NCBI GenBank assembly: GCA_947506075.1
Contig: CANNNN010000025.1
Span: 1-13,807 of the forward strand
DNA from: Methylococcaceae bacterium
Lineage (GTDB): Bacteria > Pseudomonadota > Gammaproteobacteria > Methylococcales > Methylomonadaceae
Length of the DNA stretch: 13,807 nucleotides
Direction of reading: 5' to 3'
How positions within the stretch are numbered: position 1 is the stretch's first letter; each line of letters starts with the position of its first letter. Under the pieces are notes generated by a model. That model saw only the letters and a program-made list of their open reading frames with translations, did not search any database and was not told where the DNA came from. This document shows, piece after piece, positions 8,137 to 13,807 of the stretch. Made by a program: the position numbers and the translations under genes.

Positions 8137-8187
8137 ATTATCGCTTAGGGGCCTGATAGGGAAATAGCTGCGCAGCCCCTTAAGCAG

Positions 8188-8204
8188 CTAGCCAAATTGG
8201 TGCG
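8188..8204 (-). promoter_or_regulatory. NtrC-like enhancer site, proximal
   Basis: The 17-bp sequence CTAGCCAAATTGGTGCG has the NtrC dyad layout (TGCACCA-N3-TGGTGCA). The TGGTGC half is perfect and CCA is kept in the other half. Its centre (8196) is about 86 bp upstream of the predicted transcription start. On its own it is a half-site; its 31-bp distance from the second site is what supports it. Read on the minus strand it begins CGCACCA. Confidence 0.5.
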
Positions 8205-8218
8205 GCCAGCCTTGAGAC

Positions 8219-8235
8219 TGCACAATATTGGTCGC
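8219..8235 (-). promoter_or_regulatory. NtrC-like enhancer site, distal
   Basis: The 17-bp sequence TGCACAATATTGGTCGC matches the NtrC dyad at TGCAC in one half and TGGT in the other; the last three bases deviate. Its centre (8227) is about 117 bp upstream of the predicted start and 31 bp (three helical turns) from the proximal site. Paired sites roughly three turns apart near -100 to -140 are the classic NtrC enhancer geometry, as at enterobacterial glnA. Confidence 0.55.
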
Positions 8236-8289
8236 TTTAGGACGGGCTGTATTCTCGTACTAAGCGTGGACAAAAAGATTGTTCTGGCT

Positions 8290-9024
8290 TCAGCGCCTTT
8301 CGTGACCAAAACTAAAAATCACCGGCGAGCCCTGGTTATGGATGATGATTTGCTTGCGCTCTTCGCTAGTCTTATCTGAACTATCCGTTTTTTCTGCTTG
8401 CACCGGAGCGGTTATGGTTTCGATACGCACCTCAGGTATCCAGGCTGGTTTAATGCTAGAAGAAGGCTGCTTTGTTGTCTTGTCCGGCCAGTTAAGTTCG
8501 CTCAACAGGTTGAAACAGACAGTACTGATATGATCGATCAGCTTGTCTTCGCTGATGGAAGACCCTGCAGCAAAATCCATAGTCAGGTATTTAGATTGTT
8601 CGGGTTGTGCGATAGATTTCAGTTCGCAGCCTATCGGTAACACAGCGGATTTTTGAAAATCGATGGCACGGGGATCGGAATTTCCCGAGGAAAATGAAAA
8701 ACCCGGCGGCGTAGTGCTGTGTTCAATCAAACCGATTTCGGCGCTTAAGCTATGGCTATAAACCTGCTGGTCTTTGGCGCCAAGCGGATAACCCCAGTCA
8801 GCCAGATTTCGGCTAATCCTGCCAACCCGGTCTTGCCGGTGTGCGGCCGATGTTAACGAGGCTTGTGTAATCGTTCCGAGTTTAAACTCAATTTGTTTGA
8901 TAGAGCGGGCATCGAATGTGGCGGCCTTTTTTTCCAGGGCGGGAGCGCAGGCGATTAATGCGCAGACGATGGCGACGGATTTAAAAAACAGCTTGCTGGC
9001 AGAGGTGAGTTTTAGCGTGGTCAT
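8290..9024 (-). CDS. Putative lipoprotein of unknown function
   Basis: I do not recognise this 244-residue protein. The N-terminus has a basic stretch, a hydrophobic segment (FFKSVAIVCALIAC) and a good lipobox LIAC with Cys26. It would therefore be lipidated and sit in the periplasm or on the outer membrane; cleavage by signal peptidase I is the alternative. The rest is polar and low in recognisable motifs: a central segment with GYPLGAKDQQVYSHSLS and an AIDFQKSAVLPIGCEL region, then a Pro/Ser/Lys/Thr-rich stretch and a short hydrophobic end (SPVIFSFGHERR). Two further Cys (one in IGCEL, one in STVCFNLL) could form a disulfide. The ATG at 9024 has CCGGAT about 7 nt upstream. It is divergent from the porin gene and upstream of the kinase operon, so a role at the urea/amide uptake system is possible but only by position. 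Confidence 0.7.
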   Translation of the reverse strand: MTTLKLTSASKLFFKSVAIVCALIACAPALEKKAATFDARSIKQIEFKLGTITQASLTSAAHRQDRVGRISRNLADWGYPLGAKDQQVYSHSLSAEIGLIEHSTTPPGFSFSSGNSDPRAIDFQKSAVLPIGCELKSIAQPEQSKYLTMDFAAGSSISEDKLIDHISTVCFNLLSELNWPDKTTKQPSSSIKPAWIPEVRIETITAPVQAEKTDSSDKTSEERKQIIIHNQGSPVIFSFGHERR

Positions 9025-9086
9025 CTGAATCCGGATGGTTTGAGAAGGTTTTTAAACTCTAGATGATTACTTGCAACATGCCTATA

Positions 9087-9114
9087 CGTCATTTGACTGA
9101 TGAGTCAGATGACG
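9087..9114. promoter_or_regulatory. 12-bp near-perfect palindrome in the lipoprotein/porin divergent spacer
   Basis: CGTCATTTGACT (9087-9098) and AGTCAGATGACG (9103-9114) are reverse complements except at one position (a G:U-compatible pair), with a 4-nt centre GATG. A terminator makes no sense between divergent genes, so an operator is the better reading. TTGACT at 9093-9098 inside the left arm is a good -35 box, with a weak -10-like CATTGT 16 nt later. A bound protein would then control, and possibly block, porin transcription. The neighbouring LuxR-type regulator is one candidate binder. Confidence 0.55.
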
Positions 9115-9152
9115 CATTGTGGAAACATGAGCCAGACAGAATAATTCAGCCA

Positions 9153-9203
9153 GCCAAAACAATTGGCGGTATTTGGATATACCAAATATTTTATCCATAA
9201 AAT
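9153..9203. repeat. Cluster of three short palindromes in the porin leader
   Basis: Three inverted repeats stand in series just before the porin ribosome binding site. They are GCCAA/TTGGC with a 5-nt centre (9153-9167), TATTTGG/CCAAATA with centre ATATA (9170-9188), and ATTTTAT/ATAAAAT with centre CC (9188-9203). The last two touch. Also, TATCC at 9192-9196 can pair with GGATA at 9208-9212, which overlaps the GGGGA ribosome binding site; this would be an alternative to the third hairpin. They may be operators or a switchable leader; the sequence does not decide. Confidence 0.5.
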
Positions 9204-9216
9204 CTGGGGATATGAC

Positions 9217-10449
9217 ATGAGTGATGCTATTCAAACAAGGCAGAGAACACCAAGTAAGCGACTGCTTCCGGCAATGGCCATGCTAACCCTGGCAGCAGGG
9301 CATGCACCGACCACGCAAGCGGGCGCTACCTTTAAAATTGACGACACCAAATGGGTCAGCATAGGCGCGGGCTTACGGACCAGTTTTCAGGCGGCCGAAA
9401 GCGGGGCAGGCGCCACCGGTAACAAGTGGAGCAACGATTTTAATCTGGACAATATCCGCTTATACGTCAACGGGCAAATTCATAAATACTTGAAGGTGGA
9501 GTTCAATACCGATTGTCAAACCTGTGGCAACGGCGGCGAAGTGCGGGTGCTGGACGCGATCGGCAAGTTCGAATTCCAACCCATGGTTAATCTCTGGGTG
9601 GGGCGGATGCTGGTTCCGGCCGAACGCCGGGAGATGAACGGCCCTTTTTACAGCAGTATCTATAACACTTTTAGCTCAGGGACTCCGTTCGAGCCTGCCG
9701 ATTACAATTTGACGATTAAATCCGACGGTACGTCGGCCGGTTCTTTCGGCCGTGATGACGGTGCCACGTTCTGGGGTGCCGCATTTGACGGCCGTTTGCA
9801 ATATGCGGTCGGCTTTTTTCGCGGCTTAAGAGGCGGAGCCAATGTCGATGACAATATTCTGTACGGTCAGCGTGTTGCCTACAACTTTTGGGATGTCGAG
9901 AAAAATCCCGGCTATTACACCTCCGGCACTTATTACGGCAAGGGCGGAGACATACTGACGATCGGCGTTTCCAATCAGTATCAGGAAGATGGCGCGGGCA
10001 CTGCGGTGGATCACGGCAACTTTCGCGGTACGACAGCCGATGTGTTGCTGGAAAAGGTTCTCGGCAACGGCGGCGTAGTGACCATGAACGGTGAATACAA
10101 AAACTACGGCATTACCGACGGCTACAGCCAGGCTTCGCGCAATGGCGGCGGCGGTTTCTCGATGTTTGAAGGCAACGCCTACGATGTCAGCGGCATGTAT
10201 TTGTTTCCGCAAAAAGTCGGCATCGGCCAGGTCCAGCCTTATGTGCGTTATGTAAATGTGATGCCTAATGCCAGCTCCGATCGAAATTCCTATGAAGGCG
10301 GTTTGAACTACATCATCGACGGTCATAACGCCAAGGTGTCGTTGAGTTGGGAGTATGGCGACTTGATGACCAAAGGTCTGAATTACACCTCGACAGCGGC
10401 GGGCGACAAAAACAACGCCGTGAAAGTCGGCTTTCAGTGGCAGATTTAA
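9217..10449 (+). CDS. Outer-membrane porin, urea/short-chain-amide uptake type (FmdC-like)
   Basis: This is a probable 410-residue outer-membrane beta-barrel porin. The start at ATG 9217 is chosen because GGGGA at 9206-9210 lies 6 nt upstream and a signal peptide follows at once (basic TRQRTPSKR, hydrophobic LLPAMAMLTLAAG, likely cleavage after TTQA near residue 35). A TTG at 9163 would add 18 odd residues. The mature part has alternating beta-strand character with many Gly, Tyr and Asn, strands such as IRLYVNGQIHKYLKVEF, a CQTC pair in an early loop, and a closing strand ending FQWQI. Position is the best clue: it is 30 nt before urtA. In Methylophilus methylotrophus the porin gene fmdC precedes the amide/urea transporter genes fmdDEF, so the same role is inferred here. 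A more general porin (OprP/OprO-like) is the alternative. Confidence 0.85.
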   Translation: MSDAIQTRQRTPSKRLLPAMAMLTLAAGHAPTTQAGATFKIDDTKWVSIGAGLRTSFQAAESGAGATGNKWSNDFNLDNIRLYVNGQIHKYLKVEFNTDCQTCGNGGEVRVLDAIGKFEFQPMVNLWVGRMLVPAERREMNGPFYSSIYNTFSSGTPFEPADYNLTIKSDGTSAGSFGRDDGATFWGAAFDGRLQYAVGFFRGLRGGANVDDNILYGQRVAYNFWDVEKNPGYYTSGTYYGKGGDILTIGVSNQYQEDGAGTAVDHGNFRGTTADVLLEKVLGNGGVVTMNGEYKNYGITDGYSQASRNGGGGFSMFEGNAYDVSGMYLFPQKVGIGQVQPYVRYVNVMPNASSDRNSYEGGLNYIIDGHNAKVSLSWEYGDLMTKGLNYTSTAAGDKNNAVKVGFQWQI

Positions 10450-10479
10450 ACCCTCTTAAACTCTTTCAGGATGACTAAA

Positions 10480-11769
10480 ATGAACAGATTATCTTCAAAA
10501 TTACGAACACTCGGCATTGCCGTTACCTTGGCGTTAGTGGCCAGCGGCGCAAACGCCGAAGACACGATCAAGGTCGGTGTGCTGCACTCCTTGTCCGGCA
10601 CCATGGCGATCAGCGAAACCACGTTGAAAGATACCATGCTGATGCTGATTGACGAGCAGAATAAAAAAGGCGGGTTGCTCGGCAAGAAGCTTGAGGCGGT
10701 GGTCGTCGACCCGGCTTCCAACTGGCCGCTGTTTGCGGAAAAAGCCCGGGAATTGCTGACCAAAGACAAGGTGTCGGCGATTTTCGGTTGCTGGACCTCG
10801 GTGTCGCGCAAATCGGTATTGCCGGTCATAGAAGAACTGAATGGTTTGCTGTTTTACCCGGTCCAGTATGAGGGTGAAGAGTCATCCAAGAATGTCTTTT
10901 ATACCGGTGCCGCGCCGAATCAGCAGGCTATTCCGGCGGTTGATTATCTGATGAACGATTTAAAGGCCAAACGTTGGGTACTGGCGGGCACCGACTACGT
11001 CTATCCGCGCACCACCAACAAGATTCTTGAGGCCTACCTGCTCTCCAAGGGCGTAGCGAAAAAAGACATCATGATCAACTACACGCCGTTCGGCCATTCC
11101 GACTGGCAGAGCATAGTCGCCGACATCAAGAAATTCGGTTCTGCGGGCAAGAAAACCGCTGTGGTTTCGACCATTAACGGTGATGCGAACGTGCCGTTCT
11201 ACAAGGAATTGGGCAATCAGGGCATTTCTGCTGAAAAGATTCCGGTGCTGGCGTTTTCGGTCGGTGAAGAAGAGTTGTCGGGCATGGACACCAAGCCTCT
11301 GGTCGGCCATCTGGCCGCCTGGAACTACTTCATGAGTATAGACACCACCAAAAATGCCGCTTTTATCAAGCAATGGCATGACTATATCAAGAATCCAAAA
11401 CGTACCACCAATGATCCGATGGAAGCGCATTATATCGGTTTCAACATGTGGGTTAAAGCGGTTGAAAAAGCCGGCAGCACCGATCCTGAAGCGGTACAAA
11501 AAGCGATCATCGGGGTTGAGTTTCCAAACCTGACCGGTGGCACGTCTAAGATGCTGCCTAACCATCACATCAGCAAACCGGTGTTGATCGGCGAAATTCA
11601 GGATGACGGTCAATTGCTGACCGTCTGGCAAACCAACAAACTGATCGATGGCGACGCCTGGTCCGACTTCCTGCCGGAAAGCAAAGCCATTATTGCCGAC
11701 TGGACAGCGCCTATCAGTTGCGGCAATTACAACACCAAAACCAAGAAATGTTCCGGGCAGAATTTTTGA
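10480..11769 (+). CDS. urtA: Urea ABC transporter substrate-binding protein UrtA (FmdD-like)
   Basis: UrtA is the periplasmic binding protein of the high-affinity urea (short-chain amide) ABC transporter, from the branched-chain amino-acid (type I) binding-protein family. From ATG 10480 it has 429 residues. This start is preferred over ATG 10471 because CAGGA (10467-10471) then sits 8 nt upstream. A clear signal peptide (LGIAVTLALVASGANA) is cut before EDTIKVG. Family hallmarks include GVLHSLSGTMAISETTLKD, VVDPASNWPLFAEKARELL, FGCWTSVSRKSVLPV and LFYPVQYEGEE. The C-terminus carries two Cys (SCGNYNTKTKKC) that may form a disulfide. It is co-oriented with the porin (30-nt gap) and followed by a strong stem-loop and urtB. 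Urea versus formamide/acetamide preference cannot be read from sequence. Confidence 0.95.
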   Translation: MNRLSSKLRTLGIAVTLALVASGANAEDTIKVGVLHSLSGTMAISETTLKDTMLMLIDEQNKKGGLLGKKLEAVVVDPASNWPLFAEKARELLTKDKVSAIFGCWTSVSRKSVLPVIEELNGLLFYPVQYEGEESSKNVFYTGAAPNQQAIPAVDYLMNDLKAKRWVLAGTDYVYPRTTNKILEAYLLSKGVAKKDIMINYTPFGHSDWQSIVADIKKFGSAGKKTAVVSTINGDANVPFYKELGNQGISAEKIPVLAFSVGEEELSGMDTKPLVGHLAAWNYFMSIDTTKNAAFIKQWHDYIKNPKRTTNDPMEAHYIGFNMWVKAVEKAGSTDPEAVQKAIIGVEFPNLTGGTSKMLPNHHISKPVLIGEIQDDGQLLTVWQTNKLIDGDAWSDFLPESKAIIADWTAPISCGNYNTKTKKCSGQNF

Positions 11770-11807
11770 TCGGTAATTATTGAAAAATAGAACACGGATA
11801 ATGGAGC

Positions 11808-11852
11808 TGGAGTGCAGGCTTCGCCTGCTTTGCCGGCGAAGCCTGCACTCCA
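11808..11852. repeat. Perfect 18-bp stem-loop between urtA and urtB
   Basis: TGGAGTGCAGGCTTCGCC (11808-11825) is followed by a 9-nt loop and its exact reverse complement (11835-11852). Within the left arm and loop, GCAGGC-TTC-GCCTGC (11814-11828) can form a smaller alternative hairpin. No T-run follows, so it is not a standard terminator. It sits 38 nt after the urtA stop and 51 nt before the urtB start. It looks like a REP-type dispersed palindrome. In this position it could protect the urtA transcript 3' end and lower expression of urtB downstream, as REP elements do in other binding-protein-dependent transport operons. Confidence 0.85.
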
Positions 11853-11903
11853 CATTGCTGTTTTAACAATCCGTAGTCCATTTAGTCAAAATATGGAGAT
11901 GTC

Positions 11904-13550
11904 ATGAAACCGAATTCATTCAAAAGGTGTTGCCGGGTTATCCTGGGGCTTATGCTGCTATTGCCGATCTTGAGCATCGGTCAGGAAAATGCTGCCGAGG
12001 AGACTTTCACGCAAGCGTTAGCCAAGCTTAAAGCCGCCTCCACTCAGGAGCGTGGCCTGGCTATTGAACAATTGGCCGCCGTGCAAAATCCTCAAGCTAC
12101 GGTGGTATTAAAAGCGCTGCTGGACGGCCGATTATTTACCCTCAAGGCCGACGATAAGCTGGTGATAGGCGAAGAGCTTGAGCTGGACTACCAGATCAGC
12201 GCTGCCGAAAATTCAGAAAAGCTGGGCACGGTCGATAGATCCGCGACGCAAAAAATCACCCTGACCAACAGCTTGCGAACGTCACTACGCAAACTCATCG
12301 GCCGTCTGGAATTGAATGATAAGGATGCCGGCATAAGGCTTGCTGCGGTTAACGCGATGGCTAAATCCATGGATGATGAAAGCCTGACCCTGCTGCATGA
12401 ACATCTGGTAGCGGAACAGGACAAGAAAGTACAAAAAGCGATCACGCTTATTTTGGGACTCGAACAATTAAACAGCGCCGACCAAGCCCAGCGCTTGTCG
12501 GCGATTGCCCTTTTAAAGGATCAGGCCAGCCAGGCTGTGGTTAACCGGCTCAACGAGCTGGTCGACAAAGATGCCGAAGGCCATTATCTGGAAGCCGACA
12601 GCGATGTGCGCAATCAAGCCGAAGCCGCATTGGCAAAAATAAATTCCGAGCTGCAAGTCTATGCCGCTATCGAAACCCTGTTTTTTGGATTAAGCCTGGG
12701 CGCGGTGCTGGTTTTGGCGGCGATAGGGCTGTCGATTACCTTTGGCGTGATGGGCGTGATCAATATGGCGCATGGCGAATTGATGATGCTCGGCGCTTAT
12801 ACGACTTACGTCATCCAACAGCTGATGCCTAATCATTTGGGCTTATCGCTGGTGGTTGCGATTCCTGCCGCCTTCATCATCTCGGCCCTGGTGGGGATTA
12901 TCATAGAGCGCGGCATTATCCGCTTTCTGTACGGCCGACCCTTGGAAACGCTGTTGGCGACCTTTGGCGTCAGCCTGTTTTTGCAACAGACCGTACGCTC
13001 GATTTTTTCGCCGCTAAACCGCAGTGTCGCTACGCCGGAATGGATGAGTGGCTCCTTGCAAATCAATGATTTCCTGTCGCTGACCTGGAATCGCCTGTAT
13101 ATCCTGGTGTTCTGTTTGCTGGTGTTTTTTTTGCTGCTGCAAATCCTCAAGCGGACCCGCTTGGGGTTGGAAGTGCGCGCGGTCGCGCAAAACCGGAACA
13201 TGGCAAAAGCCATGGGTATTCCGACCGGACGGGTCGATGCGTTGACCTTCGGCCTAGGTTCGGGCATCGCCGGTATAGCCGGTGTCGCCTTAAGCCAGAT
13301 CAGCAATGTCGGTCCGAACTTGGGCCAGACTTATATAGTCGATTCATTCATGGTCGTGGTTTTTGGCGGCGTAGGCAATTTATGGGGTACGCTGGTGGCA
13401 GGCTTTTCACTGGGTCTTGCGAATAAATTTCTCGAACCCTATGCCGGCGCGGTGCTGGCGAAAATACTGGTGCTGGTGTTTATCATCTTGTTCATACAAA
13501 AACGCCCGCGTGGATTATTTCCGCAACGGGGCCGGGCCGTCGAGGGTTGA
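11904..13550 (+). CDS. urtB: Urea ABC transporter permease UrtB (FmdE-like)
   Basis: UrtB is one of the two inner-membrane permeases of the urea ABC importer, from the LivH family. At 548 residues it has the long proteobacterial form. A signal sequence (RVILGLMLLLPILSIG, residues ~11-26) leads to a ~230-residue periplasmic helical region with HEAT-like repeats (residues ~32-250). The permease domain follows from ~255, with GLSITFGVMGVINMAHGELM at 275-294 and the cytoplasmic coupling segment EVRAVAQNRNMAKAMGI at 423-439. Several more helices end at IQKRPRGLFPQRGR. The ATG at 11904 has GGAG at 11895-11898. urtC starts 2 nt after the stop, so the permease pair is translationally coupled. It is separated from urtA by the 18-bp stem-loop. 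Confidence 0.95.
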   Translation: MKPNSFKRCCRVILGLMLLLPILSIGQENAAEETFTQALAKLKAASTQERGLAIEQLAAVQNPQATVVLKALLDGRLFTLKADDKLVIGEELELDYQISAAENSEKLGTVDRSATQKITLTNSLRTSLRKLIGRLELNDKDAGIRLAAVNAMAKSMDDESLTLLHEHLVAEQDKKVQKAITLILGLEQLNSADQAQRLSAIALLKDQASQAVVNRLNELVDKDAEGHYLEADSDVRNQAEAALAKINSELQVYAAIETLFFGLSLGAVLVLAAIGLSITFGVMGVINMAHGELMMLGAYTTYVIQQLMPNHLGLSLVVAIPAAFIISALVGIIIERGIIRFLYGRPLETLLATFGVSLFLQQTVRSIFSPLNRSVATPEWMSGSLQINDFLSLTWNRLYILVFCLLVFFLLLQILKRTRLGLEVRAVAQNRNMAKAMGIPTGRVDALTFGLGSGIAGIAGVALSQISNVGPNLGQTYIVDSFMVVVFGGVGNLWGTLVAGFSLGLANKFLEPYAGAVLAKILVLVFIILFIQKRPRGLFPQRGRAVEG

Positions 13551-13552
13551 TC

Positions 13553-13807
13553 ATGGCGTCAAATTTATTTAAAAATGATAAGGCCATGCTTTCGGTGTTG
13601 GCTATTTTGGCCGTCATCAGTCTGGTTGTTCCGCTGTGTAATCTGATCTTTCCTCAAGGTTCGGCATTGTATTTTTCCGCGTACACGGTGTCGTTATTGG
13701 GCAAGTATGTGACCTTTGCGTTGCTGGGCATGTCGCTGGATCTGGTCTGGGGCTATTGCGGCATTCTGGCTTTGGGACACGGAGCTTTTTTTGCGCTGGG
13801 CGGTTAC
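13553..13807 (+). CDS. urtC: Urea ABC transporter permease UrtC (N-terminal 85 residues)
   Basis: UrtC is the second inner-membrane permease (LivM family, FmdF-like) of the urea importer. The first 85 codons lie in the window; the gene continues beyond the right edge. A hydrophobic first helix (LSVLAILAVISLVVPLCNLI) is followed by the family segments YTVSLLGKYVTFALLGMSLD and LVWGYCGILALGHGAFFALG. The ATG at 13553 lies 2 nt after the urtB stop, with GAGGG overlapping the end of urtB. ATPase genes urtD and urtE would be expected downstream, outside the window. Confidence 0.93.
   Translation, partial: MASNLFKNDKAMLSVLAILAVISLVVPLCNLIFPQGSALYFSAYTVSLLGKYVTFALLGMSLDLVWGYCGILALGHGAFFALGGY

Noticed and set aside
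8167..8189. GCTGCGCAGC palindrome and AGCTGC/GCAGCT stem as a lipoprotein terminator
   Set aside because: Stem only 6 bp with a 12-nt loop and no T-run on either strand; it lies within the presumed enhancer-promoter region.
9163..9216. TTG-initiated 18-residue extension of the porin
   Set aside because: It lies across the palindromes, has no ribosome binding site, and would bury the signal peptide. ATG 9217 has GGGGA 6 nt upstream.
9025..9216. Sigma-54 promoter for the porin/urt operon or the lipoprotein
   Set aside because: Every GG was checked on both strands; none has GC after 10 nt.
10471..10479. Earlier ATG for urtA
   Set aside because: The CAGGA ribosome binding site touches this ATG; it is correctly spaced only for ATG 10480.
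10960..11853. Long minus-strand open frame antisense to urtA
   Set aside because: It mirrors the codon pattern of urtA, has no family features, and reads through the stem-loop. Taken as a shadow frame.
1..13807. CRISPR array, tRNA/rRNA genes, insertion sequences, prophage genes
   Set aside because: No regularly spaced repeats, no recognisable RNA gene, and no transposase or integrase-like protein seen in the window.

Overview
The window reads as chromosomal DNA of a gammaproteobacterium, most likely a methylotroph or methanotroph of the Methylococcales type. This rests on protein character and gene order (mreB divergent from gatCAB; an amide/urea-type porin joined to a urea ABC transporter, as in methylotroph fmd loci). 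It is an inference, because the window holds no rRNA or other phylogenetic marker.

Layout. (1) Positions 1-251, minus strand: the 5' end of mreB. A 130 bp AT-rich divergent spacer with an 11-bp inverted repeat separates it from gatC. (2) Positions 382-3586, plus strand: gatC-gatA-gatB, a tight operon for the tRNA-dependent amidotransferase. (3) Positions 3587-3790: a short spacer without a convincing gene. (4) Positions 3791-8084, minus strand: a two-gene signalling operon. It encodes a very large membrane hybrid histidine kinase (NCS1 cytosine/purine-permease-like domain, a Cys-rich cluster, two more membrane helices, HisKA, HATPase and receiver), overlapping by 11 nt a receiver/LuxR-type response regulator. 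Just upstream are a good sigma-54 promoter (8121-8136) and two NtrC-type enhancer half-palindromes 31 bp apart. (5) Positions 8290-9024, minus strand: a putative lipoprotein of unknown function. (6) Positions 9025-9216: a divergent regulatory spacer rich in palindromes. (7) Positions 9217 to the window end, plus strand: an outer-membrane porin, then urtA, urtB and the start of urtC. A perfect 18-bp stem-loop lies between urtA and urtB.

How the parts may work together (inference). The porin, UrtA binding protein and UrtB/UrtC permeases form an outer-to-inner-membrane uptake route for urea or short-chain amides. The divergently placed permease-kinase and its LuxR-type regulator are well placed to sense that substrate or a related nitrogen compound and to switch on the uptake operon. 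The palindromes at 9087-9114 and 9153-9203 are candidate operators. The sigma-54/NtrC-type elements would make the sensor itself depend on nitrogen limitation: general N starvation would turn on the sensor, and the sensor would turn on the specific transporter.

The main oddity is the kinase start. Its conserved N-terminus reads in frame well upstream of the first TTG, yet no ATG, GTG or TTG exists in any frame between the predicted transcription start and that conserved sequence.
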